A stretch of DNA of 64,000 bases from DASUPK01 sp963804595 (GCA_963804595.1 CAWDQZ010000017.1:62001-126000), one strand, 5' to 3'. Shown: positions 1-9,279, counted from the stretch's first letter. The notes: generated by a model from the letters alone, not told the origin. Numbers and translations are program-made.

Positions 1-174
1 GCGACCACCACGAGGCGAAACGGCGTCACCCTGCACGCGCTCGGCGATCGGGGCCGCCGGGTGGTCACCTGGTGGCGGAACGGCCGGACCTGCGTGCTCT
101 CGGCATCAGGCGTGGGCGATCATGAGCTCCTCAAGCTCGCGTCCTGGAAGGGCGACGGGGCGGTGCCGTTCTGA
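1..174 (+). CDS. Anti-sigma factor-like protein, C-terminal end (partial)
   Basis: Only the last 57 residues are present; the gene starts before the window. The visible part (TWWRNGRTCVLSASGV, then HELLKLASW) resembles the extracytoplasmic C-terminal end of membrane anti-sigma factors, which usually finishes with a Trp-rich strand, a 'tCVLsg' strand and a short LLxLAxW helix. The stop codon overlaps the next gene by four bases in a CTGA arrangement, and that gene encodes a sigma factor, which supports a sigma/anti-sigma pair in reversed order. The function is inferred from the tail and the neighbour only; the zinc-finger and membrane part cannot be seen. Confidence 0.5.
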   Translation, partial: ATTTRRNGVTLHALGDRGRRVVTWWRNGRTCVLSASGVGDHELLKLASWKGDGAVPF

Positions 175-692
175 CCGCGATCACCGTCCAGAGGGAGGAG
201 CGCCGGCTTGATCCGGAGGTTGCCGGAGACCACATCGACAAGCTGTTTCGGGCGGCGTGGGCGATGTGCGGCTCCCGTGACCTCGCTGAGGAGCTGGTCC
301 AGGAGACCTACGTCAAGGTTCTCGCCCGACCTCGCTTCCTCCGGCGCGACGACGACCTCGGCTATCTCATCAAGGCATTGAGAAACGTCTGGTACAGCCA
401 TCTTCGTAACGAGCGCACCCGACGCGCCGCGACGGATCCTCGCGAGCAGGTCCCCGACGAGCTGGCCGCGCGGAGCGCGGAGGGCGACCCGGAGTCCTCG
501 CTCGAGGCGACCGAGGTGCTCCGTGCCCTTGCGGAGCTTCCGCCCCCGTACCGAGAGGCAGTCGCGGCGGTGGACGTTGCCGGTCTCAGCTACGCAGACG
601 CAGCGCGGGCGCTGGGAGTGCAGCAGGGAACGATCATGAGCCGGGTCTATCGGGGGCGCGAGCAGGTTGCTCGGGCGGTGGGGGCGGACTGA
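171..692 (+). CDS. ECF-type RNA polymerase sigma factor (possible CTG start)
   Basis: Small sigma-70 family protein that would direct RNA polymerase to a specific promoter set. Region 2 is seen as the 'LAEELVQETYVKV' block. Region 4 is the C-terminal helix-turn-helix 'LSYADAARALGVQQGTIMSRVYRGR'. The only ATG (at 264) would cut off the first part of region 2, because HIDKLFRAAWAMCG upstream is in frame and fits the family. Between the in-frame stop at 123 and that ATG the only start-like codons are CTG at 144 and 171. The 171 CTG overlaps the upstream TGA, so translational coupling from CTG is my choice (173 aa). The 3' end overlaps the convergent glycosyltransferase gene by 59 nt. Confidence 0.72.
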   Translation: MTAITVQREERRLDPEVAGDHIDKLFRAAWAMCGSRDLAEELVQETYVKVLARPRFLRRDDDLGYLIKALRNVWYSHLRNERTRRAATDPREQVPDELAARSAEGDPESSLEATEVLRALAELPPPYREAVAAVDVAGLSYADAARALGVQQGTIMSRVYRGREQVARAVGAD

Positions 693-1995
693 CCTCCTCC
701 CCACCGTCGGAAGGAACCGCCTCGATCTCCCCGGTGTCGGGGTCCACCGCGGTGAACTCACCCGTCTCAGGGTCCACTACCGAGAAGGTCCCGGTGTCGA
801 GCTCGCGGAGAACTCCGCGCTCGACCTCGGGCTCGAGCGGCGCCTCCGGCATCTGAGCGAGCCCGAGCCTCCGGCGCCACTGCCGGTTGCGGACCTTGAC
901 GAGCTTGAGGATCTCCAGCGCGGTCAGCAGGCGGAAGCTCGCGATCGCAGCCGCCAGCAGGCAGGCTGCCATCACGGCGGTCCAGAACGGGTCGAAGTTG
1001 CCGTGGTTGTCGGTGTACGGGACGAAGCGAAGCGCGAGGGCAAGGCCGGCGAGCACAAGCGTCCAGCCGTACAGGTAGGCGATCGTGCGCCGCTGGCTGA
1101 ACCCGATCCGGGCCATGCGGTGGTGGAAGTGCTCCATGTCGGCGCGGTAGATCGGCCTGCCGTACTTGACCCTCTTGGCGACGACGAACCCCGTGTCGAG
1201 GATCGGCACGGCCAGGATCGCGAGCGGGAAGAAGAGCGCGACCACCGCGTTCGTCTTCAGCGCTCCCTGGACGGTGATCACCGCCATCAGGTAGCCGAGC
1301 AGGTTCGAGCCGGTGTCCCCCATGAAGCTCGAGGCCGGCGGAAAGCCGTGGCGCAGGAAGCCGAGCGAGGCCCCGGCGGTCACGGCCGCGAGCACGCCCG
1401 CGGCGTTGCGATCCAGCGAGAGCGCGATCACGGCCAGCGCGGCGGCCGAGATCAGGCAGACGCCGGCTGCCAGGCCGTCGACCCCGTCGATCAGGTTGAT
1501 CACGTTGGCGACGGCGACGATGCCGAAGACGGTCAGCACCTGCCCGAGGTCGATGGCTCCGATTCCCGGTGGATCGAAGAGCTGGACCGACCCGGGGTCC
1601 ACGCGCCCGAGGAACGGCAGCGTGAAGCTGTCGACCGTCACGCCCGAGGCGACCGGGATGATCGCGGCGCCGGTCTGGCCGAGCAGCTTCAGACCGGGGG
1701 GCAGGTCGACCAGGTCGTCGATGACGCCGACCGCGGTGATCACGATCGCGCCAGCCAGGATCGCCCGGGTCTCGTGATCCCAGGGGAGGAAGATCGTTCC
1801 GCCGATCAGCACCGCCACGAGCACGGCCAGGCCCCCGAGCTTTGGGGTCGGGACCTCGTGGAGGCTGCGCTCGTTGGGAACGTCCATCCCCCGCGGGCCG
1901 ATCGCCTTCGCGAGCGACTCGGTCGCCGGCACCAGCGCCCAGACCGCGGCGCCGGCGAAGATGAAGCCGAAGAGGGCGTCGATGGTGTCGGGCAT
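634..1995 (-). CDS. WecA/TagO-like undecaprenyl-phosphate sugar-1-phosphate transferase
   Basis: Polytopic membrane enzyme of the MraY/WecA family, about 453 aa. It would transfer a HexNAc-1-phosphate from a UDP-sugar to undecaprenyl phosphate and so start synthesis of a cell-wall glycan or teichoic-acid-like polymer. Visible family motifs are the N-terminal PNERSLHxxPTPKLGG, VIDDLVDLP, NVINLIDGVDGLA, FMGDTGS and the HFHHRMARIG loop near residue 290. After the last membrane segment there is a roughly 95-residue acidic, Pro-rich tail with repeated 'DPxTGE' units, unusual for the family. The ATG overlaps the asnB stop as TGATG; a TTG just before it is the alternative start. It is the second gene of a glycan operon with asnB. 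Confidence 0.9.
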   Translation of the reverse strand: MPDTIDALFGFIFAGAAVWALVPATESLAKAIGPRGMDVPNERSLHEVPTPKLGGLAVLVAVLIGGTIFLPWDHETRAILAGAIVITAVGVIDDLVDLPPGLKLLGQTGAAIIPVASGVTVDSFTLPFLGRVDPGSVQLFDPPGIGAIDLGQVLTVFGIVAVANVINLIDGVDGLAAGVCLISAAALAVIALSLDRNAAGVLAAVTAGASLGFLRHGFPPASSFMGDTGSNLLGYLMAVITVQGALKTNAVVALFFPLAILAVPILDTGFVVAKRVKYGRPIYRADMEHFHHRMARIGFSQRRTIAYLYGWTLVLAGLALALRFVPYTDNHGNFDPFWTAVMAACLLAAAIASFRLLTALEILKLVKVRNRQWRRRLGLAQMPEAPLEPEVERGVLRELDTGTFSVVDPETGEFTAVDPDTGEIEAVPSDGGEEVSPPPPPEQPARAPDRPGS

Positions 1996-3893
1996 CAAGC
2001 CTTTCCAGACGCCGTTGCGGCCCCAGCCGGCTCCCGCGCGTATCGGTCGAACCAGAGCGTGAAGTTGAGAAGGCCCCAGACCTGTCGGCTCAGGTCCTCC
2101 TTGCCCGAGATGTGATCGTCGAGCACGCGGGTGACGGTGGCCGGGTCGAGGTAGCCCTGGCGCTCGACGGTCTCCGGTGAGAGGACGTCGCGGGCGAATG
2201 GCGCGAGATCGCCGCGCAGCCAGGCCGCGACGGGGATGGAGAAGCCCTGCTTCCGGCCCCGGATGATCTCCTTCGGCAGCAGCGGGGCAGCGGCGCGCCG
2301 GAGCAGCCGCTTCTTGGAGAAGCCCCGGACCTTCTGCTTCGTCTCCAGGGCCAGGGCGAGCTCCGCGACCTCGGAGTCGAGAAAGGGCACCCGTGCCTCG
2401 AGCGAGTGAGCCATGCTCGCCCGGTCGGTCTTCACCAAGAGGTCGTCGACGAGGTAGATGCCGAGGTCGAGGTCCTGAAGCCGGGCCAGCTCCTGCGAGC
2501 CCTCGGTCTCGACGTACCGCGCCCGGTAGACGTCGAGCGGGTCGGTGATCCTCGGCGAGCTGAGCAGCGCGTCCTGGGCGTCGAGGGAGAAGATCTCCTT
2601 CCAGGCGTGATGGCGCTCCACCGGCGGCAGGTGCGCGCCGCGCACGAACCGCTTTGCCCTGTAGTCGAAGCTCACCCTCCCCGAGGAGCTCGGCAGCCGC
2701 TCGACCAGCGGCCGGATCAGCGGCGCCGCCCGGCCGACGCGTGGCGCCAGCCGGTCGGCGACGTAGGTGTAGTAGCCCCCGAAGAGCTCGTCGCCTCCCT
2801 CGCCCGAGAGCACGACCTTGACCGTGTCCGAGGCCAGCTGCGAGACCAGGTAGGTGGGCAGGGCCGAGGAGTCTCCGAAGGGCTCGTCGAAGGCTTCGAC
2901 CAGGCGCGGGAGCAGGTCCACCGCGTCCGGGCGGAGCACCAGCTCGTGGTGGTCGGTGCCGTAGCGCTTGGCGACCAGGCGGGCCAGCTCGAGCTCGTCG
3001 AAGGACTGCTCCTCGAAGCCGATCGAGAAGGTGCTCACCCGGTAGCCGCTCTCGGCCGCGGCCAGCGCTGTCAGCGTGGCCGAGTCGATGCCGCCCGAGA
3101 GCAGCACGCCCACGGGAACGTCGGAGACGAGGTGCGCCCGGACCGAGTCGCGCAGCCGGCCTCGGAGCTCCTCGGCGAGAGCCTCCTCAGGCTCGGTGCG
3201 GACCTGCTCCGCGGAGACCGGCGCGGGGCGGGCGTAGCGGTGGAGCTCCACCTCCCCACCCTCGGCGACCAGGGTGTGGCCGGCGGGCAGCTTGCGCGCC
3301 TCGGCGAAGATGGTGAGCGGCGCGGGGATCGAGTTGAAGGCGAGGAAGGCCTCGAGCGCGGAGGGATCGATCTCCCGGGAGAACCCGGGCTGGCGAGCCA
3401 GCGCCTTGAGCTCGGAGGCGAAGGAGAGCTGGCCGGCGGCGACGCGGTAGTAGAGGGGCTTGATGCCGAAGCGATCGCGCGCGAGCACGAGGCGACCGCG
3501 GCGAGCGTCCCAGATCGCGATCGCGAACATCCCCCGCAGTGCCTCGACGAAGTCCGGGCCTCGCTCTTCGTAGAGGTGCACCAGCACCTCGGTGTCGCTG
3601 TGGGTCGCGAAGGTGTGGCCGCGCCCGCGCAGCCCTTCCATCAGCTCGCGGTAGTTGTAGATCTCGCCGTTCTGGATGACCTGTATCCGCCCGTCCTCGT
3701 TGCCGATCGGCTGATCGCCGCCGGCGAGGTCGATGATCGAGAGGCGGCGCATGGCCAGGCCGCAGGGCCCATCGATCAGGCTGCCCTCCGAGTCCGGGCC
3801 ACGGTGGACCAGCGACTCGTTCATCGCGGCAAGAGCCGCGGGATCCGGGGCCGTGGCCCCGTCGAGGCTGACGAGACCGCATATCCCGCACAT
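1995..3893 (-). CDS. asnB: Glutamine-hydrolysing asparagine synthase (AsnB type)
   Basis: 632 aa, the usual length for the family. The N-terminal class-II glutamine amidotransferase domain begins MCGICG, so Cys2 is the nucleophile after Met removal. The C-terminal synthetase domain carries the ATP-pyrophosphatase loop SGGIDS (about residue 267) and SGEGGDELFGGY. It amidates aspartate, or in glycan clusters sometimes a sugar carboxylate, with glutamine as nitrogen donor. It lies directly upstream of and overlaps the WecA-like gene, so here it may modify a surface polymer as well as make asparagine. Family assignment is certain; the glycan role is inference from context. Confidence 0.93.
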   Translation of the reverse strand: MCGICGLVSLDGATAPDPAALAAMNESLVHRGPDSEGSLIDGPCGLAMRRLSIIDLAGGDQPIGNEDGRIQVIQNGEIYNYRELMEGLRGRGHTFATHSDTEVLVHLYEERGPDFVEALRGMFAIAIWDARRGRLVLARDRFGIKPLYYRVAAGQLSFASELKALARQPGFSREIDPSALEAFLAFNSIPAPLTIFAEARKLPAGHTLVAEGGEVELHRYARPAPVSAEQVRTEPEEALAEELRGRLRDSVRAHLVSDVPVGVLLSGGIDSATLTALAAAESGYRVSTFSIGFEEQSFDELELARLVAKRYGTDHHELVLRPDAVDLLPRLVEAFDEPFGDSSALPTYLVSQLASDTVKVVLSGEGGDELFGGYYTYVADRLAPRVGRAAPLIRPLVERLPSSSGRVSFDYRAKRFVRGAHLPPVERHHAWKEIFSLDAQDALLSSPRITDPLDVYRARYVETEGSQELARLQDLDLGIYLVDDLLVKTDRASMAHSLEARVPFLDSEVAELALALETKQKVRGFSKKRLLRRAAAPLLPKEIIRGRKQGFSIPVAAWLRGDLAPFARDVLSPETVERQGYLDPATVTRVLDDHISGKEDLSRQVWGLLNFTLWFDRYAREPAGAATASGKA

Positions 3894-3943
3894 GCGGGGA
3901 AGACTAGAGAGAGGGTGGGATCACCCGCGGGAGGTCCCCGCAG

Positions 3944-5129
3944 CTAGCGCTTCTTCTTCGGCTTGGTGTTCTTCTTCAGCCAAGCCTTCGCCTGGCGGGA
4001 GACGTCGGCGGTGAGGTTGCCGAGCGCGATATTGGCGTCTACGAAGTGAAGGCCCCAGGTCACGGCGGGGACCGCGTGCAGGGTCGGCGGTCCGCCGACG
4101 CCGCTGATCTGCAGGACGTGTGCGTTGTTGGCGGAGTCGCATGCGCCGTTGTATCCCTGGAACTCGTACCACGGGGTTGTCGAGCCCGGCCGGCGCGCTC
4201 TGCCCGACGGCCTGGGTGGCGGTTCCGATCGTCGTGCCGGGCGCGAACGGCTGCGAGGGGAAGACCGAGGTGAGCAGCGCCGAGCCGCCGGCGAGCGCCG
4301 CTGGGTTCGTGCAGAGGACGTCGCCGGTCGTCGGCAAGCCAGGAGGCGTAAGGCCTCCAGAGCCCGGGCGCCCGAACAGTGAGTCGCTCGGTACCGGTCC
4401 ATCGAAGGTCGAGAAGGCGATCACGCAGCCGAACTGCTTGGCCTTCGTGCACCCGGGGATCTTCTTGAAGTCGCCCCCGATCTTCTGCCCTGTCGCCACA
4501 GTCACGTTGCCGCCGAGCAGGATTGCGGAGACTAGGAGCTTGCGGACCTTCTTCTTCGGATCGATGGCCTGGTGGACGAGCTCGCGCAGCACGAAGGTGC
4601 CCTGGGAGTGGCCGATGAGGACGACGCCGCGGCCCTGGTTGTACTTGCGCAGGTAGGTCTTCCACGCTGCAAGGACATCGCCGTACGCCGTCTGCACAGC
4701 GTCGGGCGAGATCGAGCCGCCGCTGAGCAGCGTCTGGACCGTGACCTGGCGGTACATCGGCGCGAACAGGCGGCAGTCCAGTCCGTAGCGAGCGGCCTGG
4801 TAGAGGGCGATCGAACGCTCCTCCGGGTCGATCGAGAGGTCGGAGTTGACACTCTTGTCGTCGCTGACCGTCGGGTAGACGTAGAAACAGTCGATCTTCT
4901 TCCTGTTGGGGTCGGACTTGGGCTTGGCGGTGCCTACGATCTGGCCGGACGGCGAGATCGTCGTGGTGTCGAAGCCGGGCGCACACGGGTTGTCCGGGAT
5001 GCCCGGCTTGCAGAGCCAGGTGGTGGTGTCCTTCACCTTTTTCGGCTTCTTGGCCCCGAGGGCGGAGGGCGCCAGCAGGCAGCAGAGCGCGAGCGCGACC
5101 CCAACGACGAATCCCATCCTGCGAACCAA
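3944..5129 (-). pseudogene. Secreted DUF3089 alpha/beta-hydrolase-like protein, frameshifted
   Basis: Secreted protein of the DUF3089 family (lipase-like alpha/beta fold). It has a signal peptide (VRRMGFVVGVALALCCLLAP), the family strand IDCFYVYPT, the nucleophile elbow GHSQG and a basic Lys-rich C-terminus. The conserved ending (WYEFQGYNGACDS, later TWGLHFVDANIALGNL) is in another frame. Removing one base from the GGGG run at 4173-4176 joins the halves to give LDNPWYEF, so there is a single 1-nt insertion, either a sequencing error or an inactivating mutation. I chose the TTG at 5129 because AGGAGGG sits 7 nt before it and the signal peptide begins there; upstream ATGs lack such a site. Confidence 0.75.
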
Positions 5130-5136
5130 CCGGCTT

Positions 5137-5143
5137 CCCTCCT
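5137..5143 (-). promoter_or_regulatory. Ribosome binding site for the DUF3089 gene
   Basis: On the reverse strand this reads AGGAGGG, 7 nt before a TTG codon. It decides the start of the secreted DUF3089 protein in favour of TTG over the ATGs at 5147 and 5177. Confidence 0.6.
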
Positions 5144-5195
5144 GCATCGAATGGCATCGTACCGCCAATTGAGACATGGCCCTACCTATGTCCCG

Positions 5196-5873
5196 CTAGC
5201 GGTTCCGGCCGCTCAGCGTGAGCCGGGCGATCCGGGCCATGGTCGCCCCGAGCACTCGCAGGTAGAGGCGGATGGAGCGATCAGCGATGTACTCCAGGTC
5301 GTGGATCAGCTTGTCCTCCCAGGAGTCCTCACGCGTGATCCTGGTCTGCGCGAAGCCGGTGACTCCGGGCCGCACGACGAGACGCTGCCAGTACTGGGGC
5401 ACCTCCTCGACCAGCCGGTAGAAGAACGCCGGCCGCACCGGCCGCGGGCCCACCATGCTCATGTCGCCCCGGAGGACGTTGAAGAGCTGGGGCACCTCGT
5501 CGATGTGAGTCAGCCGCGCCGCTCTCCCCACCATCGTCACCTCCTGCTCGGTGCGGCGGCTGAGCTCTTCGCCGTACACGTTCCCGAGGCGGTGCTCCGC
5601 TCCGGGCCGCAAGGTGCGGAGCTTGTACATCGTGAAGACGCGGGCCGCCTTCCCAACCCTCTCGCCGCGATAGAGCACGGGGCGCCCGGAGGTGATCAAA
5701 GTGGCCAACGCGAGCAGCCCGAGCAGCGGCGAGAGCAGGCAGAGCGCGCCACCCGCGATCAGCAGATCGAGGCCACGAAGGGCGATGTCGACGCGACGAG
5801 GAGCGAAGGACTCGGAGGCCATCACCGAGTACTGCTCGGCCAGTGTGCTGGGTTCCTCAGTCGCGGTGTGCAT
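5196..5873 (-). CDS. WbaP/PglC-type sugar transferase (phosphoglycosyl transferase)
   Basis: 225-aa monotopic phosphoglycosyl transferase of the bacterial sugar transferase family. It starts glycan assembly by moving a sugar-1-phosphate onto a polyprenyl phosphate. It has one N-terminal reentrant/membrane helix (residues about 34-60) followed by the catalytic core: PVLYRGERVG, FTMYKLRT, the DE dyad region THIDEVPQLFNVLRGDMSMVGPRP, and RPGVTGFAQ. It lacks the long N-terminal membrane region of full WbaP proteins. Its start overlaps the end of the upstream DUF354 gene by 17 nt, so the two are probably co-transcribed and act on the same surface glycan. Confidence 0.9.
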   Translation of the reverse strand: MHTATEEPSTLAEQYSVMASESFAPRRVDIALRGLDLLIAGGALCLLSPLLGLLALATLITSGRPVLYRGERVGKAARVFTMYKLRTLRPGAEHRLGNVYGEELSRRTEQEVTMVGRAARLTHIDEVPQLFNVLRGDMSMVGPRPVRPAFFYRLVEEVPQYWQRLVVRPGVTGFAQTRITREDSWEDKLIHDLEYIADRSIRLYLRVLGATMARIARLTLSGRNR

Positions 5874-6881
5874 CGGGCTCGGCCGCCCCGAGCATCAGGT
5901 CGACGAGCAGCTGAGGGTCGCGGCGCACGCGCTCGCCCTGGCCGCTCTTCTTCTGCAGCTCGAGCGCCCGCGGATCGGTCAGCGGGCGGAGACGGCCCGA
6001 CCGGATCAGCGCCTCGTCGACGCCCCCGAGCCGCCCGCCGTAGGTCGTGTAGACGGGAGTTCCGAGCGCCACGGCCTCGCGGTTCATCGTCCCGCCGGCC
6101 GAGACGACCAGGTCGGCGAGCGCAACCAGGCTCTGCGCTTCCACAGCGTGATCCGGAACGATCAGGGACGGCAGGGCGAGCTCCTTGACGTAGGTCCGCT
6201 GCTCCTCGGTGCGCGGCAGCACCACCGCATGGACACCGGGCTCAGAGCCTACTCGCGCCAGCACCTGCGGAAACAGGGGGTTCGAGCGGCGGTGATAGAG
6301 GGAGACGTCCGGCGGCGGGCGAACCACGACCACGACGCGTTCCGTGTCGACCCCAGCCTGGTCAGCGCGTCCGGATCCACCTCGAAGTCGAAGAGGTAGT
6401 ACTCCTCCTTGATCCCGGGGTACTGGAAGAGCTTCTCGGGGGTGACCCCGAAGCGCTTCAGCCGCTCCGGCGGCACGGAGTCCGGGAAGATCACCCGCTT
6501 CGCGAGGCGACAGCCGACATGGTGCTGCAACACGGCGAACTCGTAGTCGTGCATGTTCGCCTCGGGGATCCCCAGCATCTTCGAGGCGATCGCGAGGTCG
6601 TTGGAGCCGTGCGCGATCGCCAGGTCGAATCCCTGGTTCTTCCCGAAGCGGCGCATCCCGGCCGTCCTCTGGATCAGCCGCATCAGCTTGCGGGCGCGGG
6701 AGGCGCCGCCGTGCTTGCCGATCAGCGTGTAGTCCATCCCGTGCAGCTCGAGCAGTTCGAGGGTCTGCGTGTACTCCCGCGCCGTGATCCGCACCTCGTG
6801 GCCCTGCGCGCGGAGGCGCTCGATGATCGGCCGGAGCACGAGGACATGCGCCGGGCCACTCATGTCGGCCCAGATCTTCAA
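5857..6881 (-). pseudogene. DUF354 family glycosyltransferase-like protein, frameshifted
   Basis: Begins MKIWADMSGPAHVLVLRPIIERL, the typical start of DUF354 proteins, which have a GT-B-like fold and occur in surface polysaccharide loci. The first 190 residues are in one frame and the rest (VVVRPPPDVSLYHRRSNPLF, later DLVVSAGGTMNREAVALGTPVYT) is in another. Adding one base at the CCCC run at 6351-6354 restores RLGVDTERVVVVVRPPPD across the join. The break is therefore a single-base deletion, and both parts are otherwise well preserved. Natural inactivation and a base-calling error cannot be separated here. It is the first gene of a pair with the sugar transferase. Confidence 0.78.
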
Positions 6882-6888
6882 GCCGGGG

Positions 6889-8169
6889 CTAGACCGTCGC
6901 GGCTGAGAGCTGCGGGTAAAGGGGATAGCGCTCCATCAGGGCGCGGGAGCGCTCCAGCAGGGAGTCCTTCTGCGAGTCGAAGTCGTCGGAGAGCGCCGCG
7001 ACGATCACCCGCGCGATCTCACGCAGGTCCTCCTCGACCAGGCCGCGAGTCGTCAGCGCCGGCGTCCCGATGCGCAGGCCGGAGGGGTTCATCGGCGGGC
7101 GCTCGTCGAACGGGATCGCGTTGCGGTTCACCGTGATGCCGACCTCCTCGAGGCGGTCCTCCGCCGCCTTGCCGTCGAGGCCTGTATTGGTCAGGTCGAC
7201 GAGCACCAGGTGGACGTCGGTGCCGCCGGTGAGCACCTCGATGCCGCCCGCGATCAGCTCATCGGCGAAGGCCTGTGCGTTTGCGATCGTCTGCCGCTGG
7301 CGCTCCTTGAACTGATCGCTCTGGGCGATCTTCAGGGCCACTGCCTTCGCGGCGATGATGTGCATCAGCGGGCCGCCCTGGGTGCCAGGGAAGACGGCAC
7401 GGTTGATGTCCGCCGCGAGCTCCTCCTTGCAGAGGATCATCCCGCTCCGCGGCCCGCAGAGCGTCTTGTGGATCGTGGTCGTGACGACGTCGGCATGCGG
7501 CACCGGGCTCGGGTGTTCGCCCGCCGCGACCAGCCCTGCGAAATGGGCCATGTCGACCATCAGCTTCGCCCCCACCGAGTCCGCGATTTCGCGGAATGCG
7601 GCGAAGTCGAGATACCGGGGGTACGCGGACCAGCCCGCCACGATCAGCTTCGGCTTGTGCTCCTCGGCCAGCGAGGCGACCTCGTCCATGTCGACGAGCT
7701 TGTCCTCGCGGCGGACGTGGTAGGCGACGACGTCGTAGAGCTTGCCCGAGAGGTTGAGCTTCATCCCGTGGGTGAGGTGACCACCGTGATCGAGCGCCAG
7801 CCCCATGATCGTGTCGCCCGGGTCCAGAAGCGCCATGTACGTGGCGTTGTTCGCCTGGGCGCCGGCGTGCGGCTGGACGTTCGCGTGCTCGGCGCCGAAG
7901 ACCTCCTTGGCCCGATCGATCGCCAGCTGCTCGGCGATGTCGACCCACTCGCAGCCGCCGTAGTAGCGCTTGCCGGGGTAGCCCTCGGCGTACTTGTTGG
8001 TGAGCACCGAGCCCGCGGCATCGAGGACCGCCTGCGGGACGAAGTTCTCCGAGGCGATCATCTCGAGGGTGCCCTGCTGGCGGCCGAGCTCGCCGTCGAG
8101 CACGCGCTGGATGTCGGGATCCACCTCGGCCAGGTGGGCGATCTGGAAGTCGTCGGGGAGCTCGCTCAT
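6889..8169 (-). CDS. glyA: Serine hydroxymethyltransferase
   Basis: 426-aa PLP enzyme that interconverts serine and glycine and charges tetrahydrofolate with a one-carbon unit. Diagnostic stretches are MIASENFVP, TNKYAEGYPGKRYYGG, QPHAGAQANNATYMALL, VDMAHFAGLVAAG and the PLP-lysine site TTTIHKTLCGPRSG. I placed the start at the ATG giving MSELPDDF, because the twelve residues before it fall in the promoter region shared with the divergent R2lox gene and are not family-like. The full length is intact. Confidence 0.96.
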   Translation of the reverse strand: MSELPDDFQIAHLAEVDPDIQRVLDGELGRQQGTLEMIASENFVPQAVLDAAGSVLTNKYAEGYPGKRYYGGCEWVDIAEQLAIDRAKEVFGAEHANVQPHAGAQANNATYMALLDPGDTIMGLALDHGGHLTHGMKLNLSGKLYDVVAYHVRREDKLVDMDEVASLAEEHKPKLIVAGWSAYPRYLDFAAFREIADSVGAKLMVDMAHFAGLVAAGEHPSPVPHADVVTTTIHKTLCGPRSGMILCKEELAADINRAVFPGTQGGPLMHIIAAKAVALKIAQSDQFKERQRQTIANAQAFADELIAGGIEVLTGGTDVHLVLVDLTNTGLDGKAAEDRLEEVGITVNRNAIPFDERPPMNPSGLRIGTPALTTRGLVEEDLREIARVIVAALSDDFDSQKDSLLERSRALMERYPLYPQLSAATV

Positions 8170-8198
8170 CGTGGGCCACGATACATCGGGCGGCGGAC

Positions 8199-8228
8199 TT
8201 GACATTTATTGAACGAGTGGTCAATAAT
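8199..8228 (+). promoter_or_regulatory. Promoter with overlapping TetR-type operator before the R2lox gene
   Basis: TTGACA at 8199-8204 and AATAAT at 8223-8228 are 18 nt apart, a near-consensus housekeeping promoter. Exactly between and over the -10 lies the inverted repeat TTATTGA-N8-TCAATAA (8206-8227). A repressor bound there would block polymerase. The R2lox gene starts 33 nt after the -10 with GAGGAGGAG as ribosome binding site, and the third player, a TetR gene, follows in the same unit, so autoregulation is likely. Confidence 0.72.
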
Positions 8229-8260
8229 GCGCCGAACCCGAGGTCCACCGAGGAGGAGAG

Positions 8261-9253
8261 ATGACCGACGCCACCGCCACCCAGAATCAACGGCGGCCAC
8301 AAACATCGCCGCCGGATGAGCTCCACACCGAGGACGAGGCTCTCTCCGTTCTCCTGGACGGCGACATCGACAAGGTGATGTCCGGACTCGACCGCATCGT
8401 CGAGGCCGCGCCCTCCTACGAGAAGCTCTTCATGCGCTGGCAGCGCCAGCACTGGTCGACGGAGGACTTCGACTTCACCGAGGACGCCAGGCAGTGGGCC
8501 GACCCGGACATGTTCACCGACGAGGAGCGCAGGTTCCTCGAGTTCGGCTTCTCGGAATTCTTCCTCGGCGAGGAGCGGGTGACCCTGGAGCTACTCCCGT
8601 TCGCGATCGCGGCGCCCACCCACGAGGCGAAGGTCTTCCTCACCACACAGATCTCCGACGAGGCGAAGCACACCGTCTTCTGGAATGGCTTCTACCGCGA
8701 GGTCTTCGGAATCGAGGCCGGCAGCCTCGGCGAGATGATCGACAAGCAGCGCTATGTGGTGAACAAGGACTGGGAGACCCTGTTCGACGGAATCCTCCAC
8801 GAGTGCGCTGAGGACTTGCGCAAGGACCCGAGCGACTTCCCGAAGCTGGTCCGCGGGATCACCGTCTACATGATCATCATCGAGGGGATGCTGGCGCTGA
8901 CGGCCGCCCGGTTCATGATCAAGTCCATGCGCGAGCGCGGCTGGTTCCCGGGCTTCACGGCCGGCTTCACGGCCGTCAACCGAGATGAGTCGCGTCACGT
9001 CGGCTTCGGCGTCAAGTTCCTCGCCGACGCGATCAAGGAGGACAAGGCGAACGCGAAGGTCGTCGAGGACACGCTCAAGGAGTGCCTTGCGGTCGCCCCG
9101 CTCGTCTTCGTCCCGCCGTGGGTCGACGACCCCTACAACTTCCAAACGCCCTTCTACCACTCGAGCGAGATCTTCGAGTACGCGGCGAAGTCGCTCTCGA
9201 AGAAGCTGGCAGCGATGGGGCTCGACCCCGCGATGCTCGCCTCAGTCGCGTAG
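8261..9253 (+). CDS. R2-like ligand-binding oxidase (R2lox, Rv0233 type)
   Basis: 330-aa ferritin-like di-metal protein related to the small subunit of ribonucleotide reductase. Metal ligands in the R2 pattern are E104, E134 and H137 (DEAKH), E208, E243 and H246 (RDESRH). Spacing identifies the R2lox group: Val107 is three residues after the first ligand and Tyr203 is five before E208, matching the Val-Tyr ether cross-link pair of the mycobacterial R2lox. These proteins hold a Mn/Fe cofactor and a fatty-acid-like ligand; their substrate is unknown. The gene has a strong promoter/operator and is followed by a TetR regulator, suggesting induction by a small hydrophobic molecule. Confidence 0.88.
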   Translation: MTDATATQNQRRPQTSPPDELHTEDEALSVLLDGDIDKVMSGLDRIVEAAPSYEKLFMRWQRQHWSTEDFDFTEDARQWADPDMFTDEERRFLEFGFSEFFLGEERVTLELLPFAIAAPTHEAKVFLTTQISDEAKHTVFWNGFYREVFGIEAGSLGEMIDKQRYVVNKDWETLFDGILHECAEDLRKDPSDFPKLVRGITVYMIIIEGMLALTAARFMIKSMRERGWFPGFTAGFTAVNRDESRHVGFGVKFLADAIKEDKANAKVVEDTLKECLAVAPLVFVPPWVDDPYNFQTPFYHSSEIFEYAAKSLSKKLAAMGLDPAMLASVA

Positions 9254-9279
9254 CCCACCGAGGGGAGGCCGAAGCGTTG

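Noticed and set aside
667..2115. Long forward reading frame of 482 codons
   Set aside because: Antisense to wecA-like and asnB genes; it is an Arg/Asp/Val-rich shadow of high-GC codons with no family features.
2406..3947. Long forward reading frame opposite asnB
   Set aside because: Low-complexity composition typical of antisense frames; asnB has all its motifs.
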